A stretch of 43,713 bases of DNA from Desulforhopalus sp. (GCA_024710585.1 JANJUM010000102.1:1-43713); one strand, 5' to 3'. Positions 1 through 8,290 are shown, counted from the stretch's first letter. The notes: a model not told the origin generated them from the letters alone. Numbers and translations: made by a program.

Positions 1-3000
1 GATCTGGTGCAGATGGGTGGGGTCGGCGAGGACCGGGCCGCAGTCATGTTCGATATCCTCGACGATGACGATAGTCGCCGGCAGGGAGGCGCGCAGCAGC
101 TTGACCGCCTCCTCGACGATGGGCCCCGGCTGCAAGGCCACCTTCTCGAAAGCCGACTGGCGGCTGAAGGCGAGAATCTGCCGCACCAGCTCCTTGGCGC
201 GCATGCCCGCCTTGAGCACCTGGTCGCTGTCGTTATATGCCGGCGAGTCCGCCGGGCTGTCGTCGCGCAGCATCTCGGCATAGCCGATGATCGCCCCGAG
301 GATGTTGTTGAAGTCGTGGGCGATACCGCCGGCGAGGGTGCCGATGGCTTCGAGTTTCTGCGCCTGGTGCAGCTGCGCCGTCAGCCGCCGCTTTTCCTCC
401 TCGTCACGGCGGTGCTCGGTGATGTCAACCGACACCCCGAGCACCGCCGGGCGGTTATCGGCAAAGGCGGTGAAGGGCACCCGCACCGAGGAGTAGTGGC
501 GCGGCGTCTCCTCCCCGGGGAGGGTGACGACGACCTCGGTCTGGCGCAGCTCGCCGCTGGCAATCACCTCGCGGTCCAGCTCCCGCAGCCGCGCCACCTC
601 CTCCGCGTCGCCGAGGACGTCCCCGTCGAACTGGCCGGTCATCTCCGCCACCGTCAGGCCATAGGCCTCGGCGAGGGTGCGGTTGACGAGGAGATAACGG
701 CCATCGAGGTCCTTGGCGAAGATAAAGTGCGGCACGAGGTCGATGACCTGGCGCAGCTCCTCGCGGCTGGCGGCAGCCGCCGCCTCGGCCCGCTTCTTCT
801 CGGTGACGTCCTCGAAGGCCACCGCGAGACGCTGCTGCGGCAGAGTGAAGGTGCGGATGCGGAAGGCCCCGGAGAGGCGGTGGTCGCGGTACTCGACGCT
901 CTCCGTCTCGTAGGGTTCGCCGCTGACAATGGGCCGCAGCAGCTGCTGCTTGAGGCGGTTATCCTCGGCACCAGGCCAGATCTCGTCGAACTCGCGCCCC
1001 CGCCAGTCATCGATGGCCACGCCGGTCAGGCGGGTGGCCTCGGGGTTGGCGTCACGCAGGTAAAGGCTGTCCGGGGGCTGGAAGTCGTAGACGAAGAGGC
1101 CGGAGGGGATCTGGGCGATGATGTCGGCGGCGGTACGCATCGCCTCGGCGTCGAGGCGCCGCTGGGTGACATCCTCGAGGCAGGCGATGAGCGACAGCGG
1201 CGCGCCATCCCGGCCGCGCTGCAGCGACAGGGTCAGGTTGCCCCAGATGATCGAGCCGTCGCGGTGCAGGTAACGCTTTTCCTGGGAGAAGGTCTCGATC
1301 TCGCCGGAGAGCAGGCGGCGCAGGCCGATCTCGCTGGGGCGGCGGTCGTCGGGGTGGCTGATGTCACGCCACGCCACCTCGGCCAGTTCCTCGGCGCTGT
1401 AGCCGAGGATCTCGCAGAAGCGCGGGTTGACATGGTAGCCGGAGCCGTCGAGATAGCGCTGGCTGATGCCGATGGCGGCGTGCTCGAAGATGGCGCGGAA
1501 GCGGTCCTCGCTCTCCACCAGGGCCGCCTCGACGCGGCGCAGCTCGCTGATGTCCCAAGCCACCTGCAGCTTGGCCGGGCGCGCGTCCTGCCAGGTGATC
1601 ATGGTGTCGATATTGACGAAGGTCCGGCCGCTCTCCCGGTTGAACTCCTCCCAGGTGGCAGTCTCGCCGAGCGAGCCATCCTGCAGGCCGGGCAGGCGGC
1701 AGAAGGTGCAGGGGCCGGGCTCGTCATGCAGCACCTGCCAGCAGGACTTGCCGATGGTGTCCTCGCCAAGGCGCCGCTGCATGGCCTTGTTCATGAAGAG
1801 GATGGTGTAGGTCTCCGGGTCCATGACATAGATGTCGGCGGGGATGGCGTCCATCACCGTGCCAAGCAGGCCGATGGAAGCTTCGAGCCGCTGCTGTATC
1901 CGCTTGAGCTCGGTGATCTCCGAAGTCATGGTGCCGGAGCCGAGCAGGCGGCCGTCCTCGCTGTATACCGGGAATTTCTTGGTGAGAAAGGTCAGGGTCG
2001 AGCCATCCGCCGCCTGGGTGCCCTCCTCGACGGTGAGGCTCTGCCCGGGAGGCAGGTCGAGGGCACGGCGGTCGGCGTCCATATAGGCGGCGATCTGCTG
2101 TGGCGTCGACAGGCCGGCGAAAGCCTCGGCGTCGGTATTGCCGAGCACGTCGCCGGTGGTCTTGCCGGTCAGGGCGGTATAGGCGCGATTGACCAGCACA
2201 TAGCGCAAGGCGGTGTCCTTGAAGACGACGATATGCTCGGCATTGTCGAGCAGCTGGCGGAAGATGGCGCGGCCCTCCTCACCCTGGCGGCGCTCGGTGA
2301 CATCGAGCGTGTGGGCGAGAAAGGTGCCGTCGGGCAGGGCGGTGGCGATCACCGACCACCAGCGCATCGCACCGTCCTTGCGCCTGAAGGGCAGCTCGCC
2401 GGTGGCCGTGCCGAGGGCCTTGACCCTGGCGAAGTGGGCCAGCCCTTCCGCCACCGCCTCGGGCGGCAAGAGCTCGTCTACATGCATGGCGAGGAGCTCG
2501 TCACGGCTGTAACCGGTGATGTGGCAGGCCTCGGGGTTGACGTCGAGGTAGCGACCATCGCCGTCGACGATGAAGATCCCCGACGGCGCCTCGTCGGTAT
2601 AGGTGCGATAGCGCGCCTCGCTGGCGCGCAGGGCCCGCTCGGCCCGGCGCCTGGCGATCAGCGCCGAGGAGAGCAGCAGCAGGCCGAGGCCCATGACGAG
2701 AAAGAGGCCCAACGCGCCCCAGATGACGAGGCGGTAGCGGTCGTAGAGGGTCTGTGGCTTGCTGACCACTGTAGCATCTGCGGGGATCAGCGCTTCGTCG
2801 ACATGGAAGCGGCGCAGCTGCTGGAAGTCGACGAAGACCTCGTTGGGGCTGTCCATTTCCACCGGCAGATGGGCCGGGTCGACACCTTGCAGGATGCGCC
2901 GTGCCAGCCTGCCGGCCGCCCTCCCCTGGGCCTCGCTGCTCACCACCCGCCCGCCGAGGGCGCCATGGCCGATATCGAAGTCCCAGCAGGTGAGCACCGG

Positions 3001-3747
3001 CACCGGCACGATGCTCGTCAAAAGCCGCATGCTCTCCTCGAGAGGGATGGCCGAGCCATCGTCCTCGCGCAGGTTGTCGAGGCGCAGCAGCATGGTGTCG
3101 CGGGAGAGGCCGGCGAGTTGCTGGATATCGGACCGCTGCAGATCGAGCAACTCGCTAACGACCACCGGCCGGGTAAAGTTGCCGACGCTGGCACGCAAGG
3201 TCGCCAGGTTGATGCGCCCCACCCCGGACGCCGAGGCAACGACCACCAGGCGTTTCACCTCGGGAAAGAGCCGCAAGCCGAGGTTGACCGTGCCGGGGAT
3301 ATCCACAGCCTCGTTGACCCCGGTGACCCGCTCCTGCCCGGCGAGACGCTCGGCGGTGAAGTTATTGACACCGCAGAATACCAGTGGCAGACGCTCGTCG
3401 AGATGGCTTCGGTGCTCCAGGAGAAAGGTGAAGGCGGCATCGTCGCCGGCGACGAGAAGGCTCGGCGGGTAGGTGGTGTATTTCTTTTCGAGGAGATGGT
3501 GCTGCAGGATGAAATACTCCTCGCCATGATAGTGGCGGCTGTCGAGGAATTCGACGTGGCGGAAGTGAGGCACCCCGTCGAGGGCCGCGGCCAGACCCCG
3601 CAGCATCTTCTGCGACCAGGTGTCCTCGGCGTCGTAGGACATGAGGACGAGAATCCTCGCCTCCTCGGCGCCTTCCTCGGCGCTGACGAGCGGAACGTTG
3701 AGGAACAGCATGACCACCACCAGCACCCTGCCAAGACAGGCTCTCAT
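1..3747 (-). CDS. Multi-PAS sensor histidine kinase with periplasmic binding-protein-like sensor domain (3' end outside window)
   Basis: Reading leftward from ATG 3747, the frame stays open for 1249 codons to the window edge, so the C-terminus is missing. A signal-like hydrophobic N-terminus (about residues 5-23) is followed by an ABC-substrate-binding-like domain (about 30-330), one membrane helix (about 338-362) and six consecutive PAS segments. The PAS segments end in typical signatures such as DVTERR, EITELK, DISELR, DVTQRR, DVTEKK and DITEHR. The H-box reads GGIAHDFNN with the predicted phospho-acceptor at His1144. The ATPase domain begins but is cut off, and a C-terminal receiver may follow, as in the related kinase at 34926-37751. 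The third PAS has several Cys and could bind a cofactor, which is only a guess. The gene diverges from the ferritin-like gene and the redox operon, so it may sense a signal for them; that link is inference. Confidence 0.9.
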   Translation of the reverse strand, partial: MRACLGRVLVVVMLFLNVPLVSAEEGAEEARILVLMSYDAEDTWSQKMLRGLAAALDGVPHFRHVEFLDSRHYHGEEYFILQHHLLEKKYTTYPPSLLVAGDDAAFTFLLEHRSHLDERLPLVFCGVNNFTAERLAGQERVTGVNEAVDIPGTVNLGLRLFPEVKRLVVVASASGVGRINLATLRASVGNFTRPVVVSELLDLQRSDIQQLAGLSRDTMLLRLDNLREDDGSAIPLEESMRLLTSIVPVPVLTCWDFDIGHGALGGRVVSSEAQGRAAGRLARRILQGVDPAHLPVEMDSPNEVFVDFQQLRRFHVDEALIPADATVVSKPQTLYDRYRLVIWGALGLFLVMGLGLLLLSSALIARRRAERALRASEARYRTYTDEAPSGIFIVDGDGRYLDVNPEACHITGYSRDELLAMHVDELLPPEAVAEGLAHFARVKALGTATGELPFRRKDGAMRWWSVIATALPDGTFLAHTLDVTERRQGEEGRAIFRQLLDNAEHIVVFKDTALRYVLVNRAYTALTGKTTGDVLGNTDAEAFAGLSTPQQIAAYMDADRRALDLPPGQSLTVEEGTQAADGSTLTFLTKKFPVYSEDGRLLGSGTMTSEITELKRIQQRLEASIGLLGTVMDAIPADIYVMDPETYTILFMNKAMQRRLGEDTIGKSCWQVLHDEPGPCTFCRLPGLQDGSLGETATWEEFNRESGRTFVNIDTMITWQDARPAKLQVAWDISELRRVEAALVESEDRFRAIFEHAAIGISQRYLDGSGYHVNPRFCEILGYSAEELAEVAWRDISHPDDRRPSEIGLRRLLSGEIETFSQEKRYLHRDGSIIWGNLTLSLQRGRDGAPLSLIACLEDVTQRRLDAEAMRTAADIIAQIPSGLFVYDFQPPDSLYLRDANPEATRLTGVAIDDWRGREFDEIWPGAEDNRLKQQLLRPIVSGEPYETESVEYRDHRLSGAFRIRTFTLPQQRLAVAFEDVTEKKRAEAAAAASREELRQVIDLVPHFIFAKDLDGRYLLVNRTLAEAYGLTVAEMTGQFDGDVLGDAEEVARLRELDREVIASGELRQTEVVVTLPGEETPRHYSSVRVPFTAFADNRPAVLGVSVDITEHRRDEEEKRRLTAQLHQAQKLEAIGTLAGGIAHDFNNILGAIIGYAEMLRDDSPADSPAYNDSDQVLKAGMRAKELVRQILAFSRQSAFEKVALQPGPIVEEAVKLLRASLPATIVIVEDIEHDCGPVLADPTHLHQI

Positions 3748-3813
3748 CCCCTTCCTCCGCGTCCGCGCCGCACCCCCTGCACTCTCGCCGCCGGGGGCAG
3801 TTTCTGCTGCTGG

Positions 3814-3835
3814 GGGCAATTCTAGCAGATTGCCC
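3814..3835. promoter_or_regulatory. Inverted repeat, candidate upstream activator site
   Basis: GGGCAAT and ATTGCCC form a perfect 7-bp inverted repeat separated by 8 bases. It lies about 110-130 bp upstream of the sigma-54-like element at 3947 and about 70 bp upstream of the divergent kinase start. That is a usual distance for an enhancer-binding protein site. Function is inferred from position only. Confidence 0.4.
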
Positions 3836-3946
3836 GATGGCATGTCAAAAAAGGCTCTCCATGCCTGTGTGAGGGCTACGTTGTGGTGCCATGCCACCTC
3901 TTTGCCGCCGCCAGCCCTCTCCCGTGGAGGCGATGACCCTGCCATC

Positions 3947-3962
3947 TGGCACTCGATTTGCT
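3947..3962 (+). promoter_or_regulatory. Predicted sigma-54 (-24/-12) promoter for the ferritin-like gene
   Basis: The sequence is TGGCAC, five bases, then TTGCT. The GG (3948-3949) and GC (3960-3961) are separated by exactly ten bases, matching the sigma-54 consensus at every key position. The predicted start site is near 3973, about 50 bases before the ATG at 4025, which excludes a possible upstream start codon at 3971. Confidence 0.7.
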
Positions 3963-4024
3963 AGACATTTTTGACCATACCAACCCTTACCATCCCCCCT
4001 TACGTCAGCAGTGCGAGGACCGCC

Positions 4025-4492
4025 ATGGATTTCACCGATTTCAACGCCATCATCGAGTTCGCCATCGCCCAGGAAGTGGAGGCCGCCGAATTCTACCGCG
4101 GTATCGGCACCAGCGAGGCCCAGTCGGAAAGAAAAGAGCTCTTCTTCCAGTTTGCCGCCGAGGAGGACAAGCACCGCCGCCTGCTCGAGGACCTCAAGAA
4201 AGGTGGGGGGGAACGAGCCATCGAGAAGTACAACTTCGTCTGGATCACCGACATCAAGCGCAGCAATTTTGTGGCGGACCTCAGCTACACCCCGGGGATG
4301 CCCTACCGCGACATCCTCCTCCTCGCCGCCCAGCGCGAGGAAAAGGCCCTGGCCCTCTATAACCTGCTGCTCGCCAAGGCCGAAGGCGACGAGGCGCGCA
4401 GCATCTTCAAAATCCTCTGCCAGGAAGAGGCCAAGCACAAGCTGGCCCTGGAAGGGACCCTCGACGCCTATATGGCCGAACTCGGCGACTGA
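4025..4492 (+). CDS. Ferritin-like / rubrerythrin-type diiron protein
   Basis: A 155-residue all-helical protein of the ferritin-like superfamily. It has the expected spaced acidic and His motifs of a diiron four-helix bundle: an early Glu followed by EAAEFY, then EEDKHRRLLEDL, later a QREEKALALY helix, and finally CQEEAKHKLALE. No C-terminal rubredoxin domain (CxxC pairs) is present, so this is the short form rather than full rubrerythrin. Such proteins handle peroxide or iron in anaerobes. I chose ATG 4025 over an in-frame ATG at 3971 because the predicted sigma-54 start site (about 3973) would not include the earlier codon. The gene sits between the divergent six-PAS kinase and the redox operon and appears to form its own transcription unit. 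The exact activity cannot be told from sequence. Confidence 0.85.
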   Translation: MDFTDFNAIIEFAIAQEVEAAEFYRGIGTSEAQSERKELFFQFAAEEDKHRRLLEDLKKGGGERAIEKYNFVWITDIKRSNFVADLSYTPGMPYRDILLLAAQREEKALALYNLLLAKAEGDEARSIFKILCQEEAKHKLALEGTLDAYMAELGD

Positions 4493-4561
4493 TGGCTGCA
4501 TCAACTTGATGGCACCGCGCCGACTATACGCTTTTCATCAGTATTTCCAAGTCTCTGACCA

Positions 4562-4579
4562 TGCAAAATAATTATTGCA
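4562..4579. promoter_or_regulatory. AT-rich inverted repeat upstream of redox operon, candidate activator site
   Basis: TGCAA and TTGCA face each other across eight AT-only bases, in an otherwise GC-rich stretch. The site is about 120-140 bp upstream of the sigma-54-like element at 4701. Its GCAA/TTGC half-sites resemble those of the repeat at 3814-3835, although the spacing differs by two bases. The rest of the gap 4493-4787 has no gene that I can support. Confidence 0.35.
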
Positions 4580-4700
4580 GGCGAAACACCCCGGTTGCGA
4601 AACCTCGCCGCACCCCCGCTGGAGCACACCGCCATCGCGCCGCGCGGGCCGTTTTTGTCGCCTGCACCGGCAACCTGGCCATCGCTGCGGCTCATTTGCA

Positions 4701-4716
4701 TGGTATATATCTTGCT
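4701..4716 (+). promoter_or_regulatory. Predicted sigma-54 (-24/-12) promoter for the redox operon
   Basis: TGG at 4701-4703 and TTGC at 4712-4715 place GG and GC exactly ten bases apart. The intervening bases (TATA then TATC) fit the degenerate TGGYRYR-N4-TTGCW pattern. The predicted start site is near 4727, where the transcript would begin with a small GAGCC/GGCTC stem-loop (4729-4745). The leader to the ATG at 4788 is about 60 bases. Confidence 0.6.
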
Positions 4717-4787
4717 AAACGAAATTCCGAGCCCCATAGAGGCTCATCCCCCGTACTTTCGAACTCTTGCCCAAAAGGAGAATTTTC

Positions 4788-5303
4788 ATGAGCCGGTACC
4801 ATCTCGCCCAGGATACCCGCAAATGCATCGGTTGCCATGCCTGCGAAGTGCAGTGCAAGTCCAATAAGAGCCTGCCGCCGGGTCCCCGGCTGTGCCAGAT
4901 CGTCGAGGTCGGCCCGAAGATGATCGGTGGCCTGCCGCGCACCTCGTTCATCTTCATGCTCTGCTTCCACTGCGAGAACCCGTGGTGCGTCGCCGCCTGC
5001 CCCACCGGCGCCATGCAGCAGCGCTCCTCGGACGGCATCGTCTTCGTCGACCACGACCTCTGCGTCGGCTGCAAGACCTGTATCGCCGCCTGCCCCTGGG
5101 GGGCGCCGCAGTGGAATGCGGAAATCGGCAAGGTGGTCAAATGCGATTACTGCAAGGACCGCCTCGACCAGGGCCTGAAGCCGGCCTGCGTCACCGCCTG
5201 CACCACCCAGTGCCTGGAATTCGGCGAGGGCCAGACCATGACCGAAAAGAAGCGCCAGCGCCATGCCGAAGCGGTGACCTCCTTCGAGCACAGCTCCTTC
5301 TAG
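4788..5303 (+). CDS. Four-cluster [4Fe-4S] ferredoxin subunit (DmsB/PsrB/HycB-like)
   Basis: A 171-residue electron-transfer subunit with four ferredoxin-type cluster motifs: Cys13/16/19/23, Cys59/62/67/71, Cys92/95/98/102 and Cys119/122/134/138. This is the arrangement of the iron-sulfur subunits of DMSO reductase-family enzymes. It has no signal peptide and so should be cytoplasmic. ATG 4788 is chosen because AAAAGGAG lies at good spacing before it; the in-frame ATG at 4767 has no ribosome-binding site. It is the first gene of the redox operon and probably wires the catalytic molybdopterin subunit (9111-11195) to the FAD subunit or to ferredoxin. The gap to the next gene is the longest in the operon (126 bases) and holds a hairpin. 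Confidence 0.9.
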   Translation: MSRYHLAQDTRKCIGCHACEVQCKSNKSLPPGPRLCQIVEVGPKMIGGLPRTSFIFMLCFHCENPWCVAACPTGAMQQRSSDGIVFVDHDLCVGCKTCIAACPWGAPQWNAEIGKVVKCDYCKDRLDQGLKPACVTACTTQCLEFGEGQTMTEKKRQRHAEAVTSFEHSSF

Positions 5304-5323
5304 AACGTCGGTAGCGGTGTTAA

Positions 5324-5353
5324 GGTTCCCGCCCTTCGCCCGGCGCGGGAACC
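5324..5353 (+). terminator. Intercistronic hairpin within the redox operon
   Basis: GGTTCCCGC and GCGGGAACC form a perfect 9-bp stem with a 12-base loop, 20 bases after the ferredoxin stop. There is no T-run, so it is more likely a processing or mRNA-stability element, or a leaky attenuator, than a strong intrinsic terminator. Confidence 0.4.
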
Positions 5354-5429
5354 ATGGTCAGTTATTCCGGCGGGGCCTGGGGCCGAACACGTCCACCCTC
5401 GCCACTTCCGTTCGCCACGAGAGCCTGCA

Positions 5430-7592
5430 ATGAGCGAAAATACCTGCCCGGTCCACCAGACCTTGCTGGAGTTGAAAGCCTTTCCCAGCACCCATCGCAT
5501 CGTCCACCCCCGCAGCCGCAGGCTGGTGGAGGAGATCGCCACCCTCATCGAGGATATCGTCACCTCGCGGGCCGGCGGCGATCACCTGCCGAGCATTGCC
5601 GCGCGGGCCGACGAACTGGCCGGCTTCGCTGGCGACAGCGGCGGCATGGCGGCCGGGGCATGGCTCCGCGAGCGGCTGGCCGAACATGCCGAGGTCTTCC
5701 GCAGCCATGTCGAGCATCGCAACTGCGCCGCTTCGGTGTGCGACCACCTCACCCCCGCCCCCTGCCAGATGGCCTGCCCGGCCGGCATCGACGTGCCCAC
5801 CTATGTCTCGCTCATCGCCCTCGGTCATGACGACGAGGCCATCGAGGTCATCCGCCGCGACAATCCCCTGCCCTGGGTATGCGGCCTGGTGTGCACCCGC
5901 CCCTGCGAGCTGATGTGCGTGCGCAAGCGCCTCGACACCCCGGTGTCGATCAAGTTTCTCAAGGCCTTCGCCTCCGAGCGGGCCATGTCCTGGGGTTGCT
6001 ACGAAAACCCGCCGCAGGCCCCGGCCAGCGGCCGCAGGGTGTGCGTCATCGGCGCCGGCCCCGGCGGGCTCAGCGCCGCCTACTACCTGGCCCAGCACGG
6101 CCATACGGTGCGGGTCATCGAGGCCCTGCCCCGCGCCGGCGGCATGATCCTCGTCGGCATCCCCCGCTACCGCCTGCCCTCCGACATCATCGACCGCGAA
6201 GTCGCCAAGATCGAGGAACTGGGCGTCGAGTTCCGCTACAACACCCGTTTCGGCAAGGACGTCGACCTCGACTCCCTGCGCGCCGAAGGCTTCGAGGCCT
6301 TCTTCTTCGCCATCGGCGCCCATGCTTCCTATACCCTGGGCATCGAGGGCGAGAACGACTTTCCCCAGGTCCATGGCGCCGTCGACTTCCTGCAGCGCGT
6401 CGCCCTCGGCGAACGGCGCTGCCCCGGCAAGCACGTGGTGGTCATCGGCGGCGGCAATGTCGCCATCGACGCCGCGCGCACCTGCCTGCGCCTCGGCAGC
6501 CAGCAGGTGACCATCGCCTATCGCCGCACCCGCCGCGAGATGCCGGCCGACCACGAGGAGGTCGAGCAGGCCGAGGAAGAGGGCATCCACTTTGAGCTGC
6601 TCACCGTGCCCATGGCAGTGGTCGGCGAGGAGGGCCGGGTCAGGGGCCTGCGCTGCCTCAAGGCCAAGCTGGTCACCGTGCCGGGCTCGAACCGCCAGTC
6701 GCCCAAGCCGATCGAGGGCAGCGACTACGAGATCCCCGCCGACGCCATCATCAGCGCCATCGGCCAGCGCATCGAGCGCCAGTGGTTCGACAAGATTCCC
6801 GAGCTGGCCTGGACCCATCGCGACACCATCCGCGTCAACACCATCACCATGGAGACCAGCGTCCCCGGCATCTTCGCCGCCGGCGACGCGGTCACCGGCC
6901 CGGCGACGGTCATCGAGGCCATCGGCGGCGGCAAGCGCGCCGCCATGGCCATCGACCGCTACCTCGGCGCCATCCCGCAGCCGAAACTGCCGCCGGTGCC
7001 GGTGCGGCAGCAGCGGGTGGCCTGCTTCGACGTCCCCGCCAACACCAAGATGGCCCTGAAGCGCCCGGAGATGCCCCTGCTCGGCATCGACCGCCGCCGC
7101 ACCACCTTCCAGCAGGTGGAACTGGGCTATACGGAAAACCAGACCCGCGAGGAGGCACGCCGCTGCCTGCGCTGCGACATCTGCCGGCGCTGCGGCAAAT
7201 GCGTCACCATCTGCAAGGAAAAGATGGGCGTCGATGCCCTGGCCCTCGGCTACCTCTCCTTCGACCACCCCGAGGAGAGCGATTTCCGTCGCACCGAGCA
7301 GCGCTGCATCAGCTGCGGCGCCTGCGCCGCCAACTGCCCGACCGGGGCCATGCGCATCGAGGACCGTGGCAACGAGCGCATCCTCTCGCTGTGCGGTACG
7401 GTGCTCAACCGTCAGCCGCTCATCGCCTGCAGTTCCTGCGGCACGGTAATCGGCACCGAGCGTTATCTCGCCTACATCCGCGGTCGGCTGGGCAAGCTGG
7501 CGGCCAAGATCGATCCGGCCGGACAGCTCTGCGACGCCTGCGCCCGCAGCAAGGGGCACCATCGCCCCGACACGGTGATGGTCACCGGCTGA
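5430..7592 (+). CDS. GltD-like FAD/NAD(P)H oxidoreductase with C-terminal ferredoxin and CxxC module
   Basis: A 720-residue fusion. The N-terminal part (about 100-180) is the Cys-rich fold found in the glutamate synthase small subunit and NfnB-type proteins, with CDHLTPAPCQMACPAGI and CGLVCTRPCELMC. Next come an FAD Rossmann motif (VIGAGPGGLSAA, about residue 205) and an NAD(P)H Rossmann motif (VIGGGNVAIDAA, about 335), and the AAGDAVTGPATV FAD signature. The C-terminus has two [4Fe-4S] motifs (CLRCDICRRCGKCVTIC and CISCGACAANC), then a pair of CxxC knuckles. The likely role is exchange of electrons between NAD(P)H and the molybdopterin and ferredoxin subunits. The architecture resembles SfrB, the NADPH-oxidising subunit described for the Geobacter soluble Fe(III) reductase, though orthology is not shown. 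The ATG at 5430 has only a weak GAGAG ribosome-binding site. Whether NADH or NADPH is used cannot be decided. Confidence 0.88.
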   Translation: MSENTCPVHQTLLELKAFPSTHRIVHPRSRRLVEEIATLIEDIVTSRAGGDHLPSIAARADELAGFAGDSGGMAAGAWLRERLAEHAEVFRSHVEHRNCAASVCDHLTPAPCQMACPAGIDVPTYVSLIALGHDDEAIEVIRRDNPLPWVCGLVCTRPCELMCVRKRLDTPVSIKFLKAFASERAMSWGCYENPPQAPASGRRVCVIGAGPGGLSAAYYLAQHGHTVRVIEALPRAGGMILVGIPRYRLPSDIIDREVAKIEELGVEFRYNTRFGKDVDLDSLRAEGFEAFFFAIGAHASYTLGIEGENDFPQVHGAVDFLQRVALGERRCPGKHVVVIGGGNVAIDAARTCLRLGSQQVTIAYRRTRREMPADHEEVEQAEEEGIHFELLTVPMAVVGEEGRVRGLRCLKAKLVTVPGSNRQSPKPIEGSDYEIPADAIISAIGQRIERQWFDKIPELAWTHRDTIRVNTITMETSVPGIFAAGDAVTGPATVIEAIGGGKRAAMAIDRYLGAIPQPKLPPVPVRQQRVACFDVPANTKMALKRPEMPLLGIDRRRTTFQQVELGYTENQTREEARRCLRCDICRRCGKCVTICKEKMGVDALALGYLSFDHPEESDFRRTEQRCISCGACAANCPTGAMRIEDRGNERILSLCGTVLNRQPLIACSSCGTVIGTERYLAYIRGRLGKLAAKIDPAGQLCDACARSKGHHRPDTVMVTG

Positions 7593-7613
7593 GACTCAAG
7601 GAGGGAGGAAATC

Positions 7614-7823
7614 ATGGTATTTCACAGAGGGCAACTGATACGGGTCAAGGGCCGCAGCAGCGATGAAAGCTGGGAATCGTACATGGACAGTCTCGTCGGC
7701 AGTCGCGGCATGGTCACCGACCCGGACACGCAGATCAACGACCCGGACTCCCTCATCGAGGTCAGCCTCGAAGACAAGGGCACCTTCCGGCTACCCCAGG
7801 ACTGTCTGGAGATCCTCGAATAG
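7614..7823 (+). CDS. Small 69-residue protein in redox operon, function unknown
   Basis: I do not recognise this family. The protein is 69 residues, acidic, with no Cys, no signal and no membrane segment. The pattern of short beta-strands (GQLIRVKGR, GSRGMVTDP, SLIEVSLED, TFRLPQDCLEIL) suggests a small SH3-like or KOW-like barrel. It is certainly translated, because AAGGAGGGAGG lies just before the ATG, the strongest ribosome-binding site in the operon. It starts 21 bases after the FAD subunit and ends 8 bases before the CBS-like gene. A role as an assembly factor or small structural subunit of the complex is a guess from position. Confidence 0.75.
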   Translation: MVFHRGQLIRVKGRSSDESWESYMDSLVGSRGMVTDPDTQINDPDSLIEVSLEDKGTFRLPQDCLEILE

Positions 7824-7831
7824 CGCAGGCC

Positions 7832-8281
7832 ATGTTCGTCGCCTCAGCCCTCGAGCATATCACCGTCCCGGCAGTGCGGGTCACCTCCAGCACCAGCCTG
7901 GCGGAGACGGCCATGATGATGACCGCCGCCGACACAGACACCGCTCTGGTTATCGACGACGACCGCTGCCATGGACTGGTCACTGCCGCCGATCTGCTGC
8001 GCACCCTGGCGACGGCGCCAACCCTGGAACAGGGCTGGCGCAGCGAAGTGACCCGGGCCTTGACGAGCGGTACCCCCCAGGCCAGCGGGGCGGAACGGCT
8101 GTCGAAAGTCGTCGAGCTGATGGGCGCGACGAATTGCGACTATCTGCTTCTCGTAACCGAGCAGGGCCCGGCAGTGCTCTCCTTCGTCAAGATGCTCAAA
8201 CTCGACAACGGCCTGCTGCGCCGCGAGCTCGACCATCTGCAAACCTATATCGAGGCGCTGCATGATGCGCCCAACGACTGA
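7832..8281 (+). CDS. CBS-domain-like protein in redox operon
   Basis: A 149-residue protein that looks like a pair of degenerate CBS repeats. The first is about residues 1-60, with TSLAETAMMMTAADTDTALVIDDD followed by GLVTAADLLR. The second is about 65-130, with ERLSKVVELMGATNCDYLLLVTE. A helical tail follows. CBS pairs usually bind adenine nucleotides and adjust the activity of partner proteins, so this may tune the redox complex to energy charge or NAD(P) state; that is inference. The gene lies 8 bases after the 69-residue gene and 9 bases before the NuoG-like gene, so it is co-transcribed. Its ribosome-binding site is weak, which suggests coupling to upstream translation. The second repeat departs most from the family, so the domain call is moderate. 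Confidence 0.7.
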   Translation: MFVASALEHITVPAVRVTSSTSLAETAMMMTAADTDTALVIDDDRCHGLVTAADLLRTLATAPTLEQGWRSEVTRALTSGTPQASGAERLSKVVELMGATNCDYLLLVTEQGPAVLSFVKMLKLDNGLLRRELDHLQTYIEALHDAPND

Positions 8282-8290
8282 GGACAGGTC

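Noticed and set aside
7-3825. 1272-codon open frame on the plus strand
   Set aside because: It is the antisense of the six-PAS kinase. Its translation has no domain motifs, while the minus-strand frame shows kinase and PAS signatures throughout. High GC keeps antisense frames open.
3971-4024. Earlier ATG for the ferritin-like gene
   Set aside because: It lies at or before the predicted sigma-54 start site and has no ribosome-binding site; ATG 4025 begins the conserved part.
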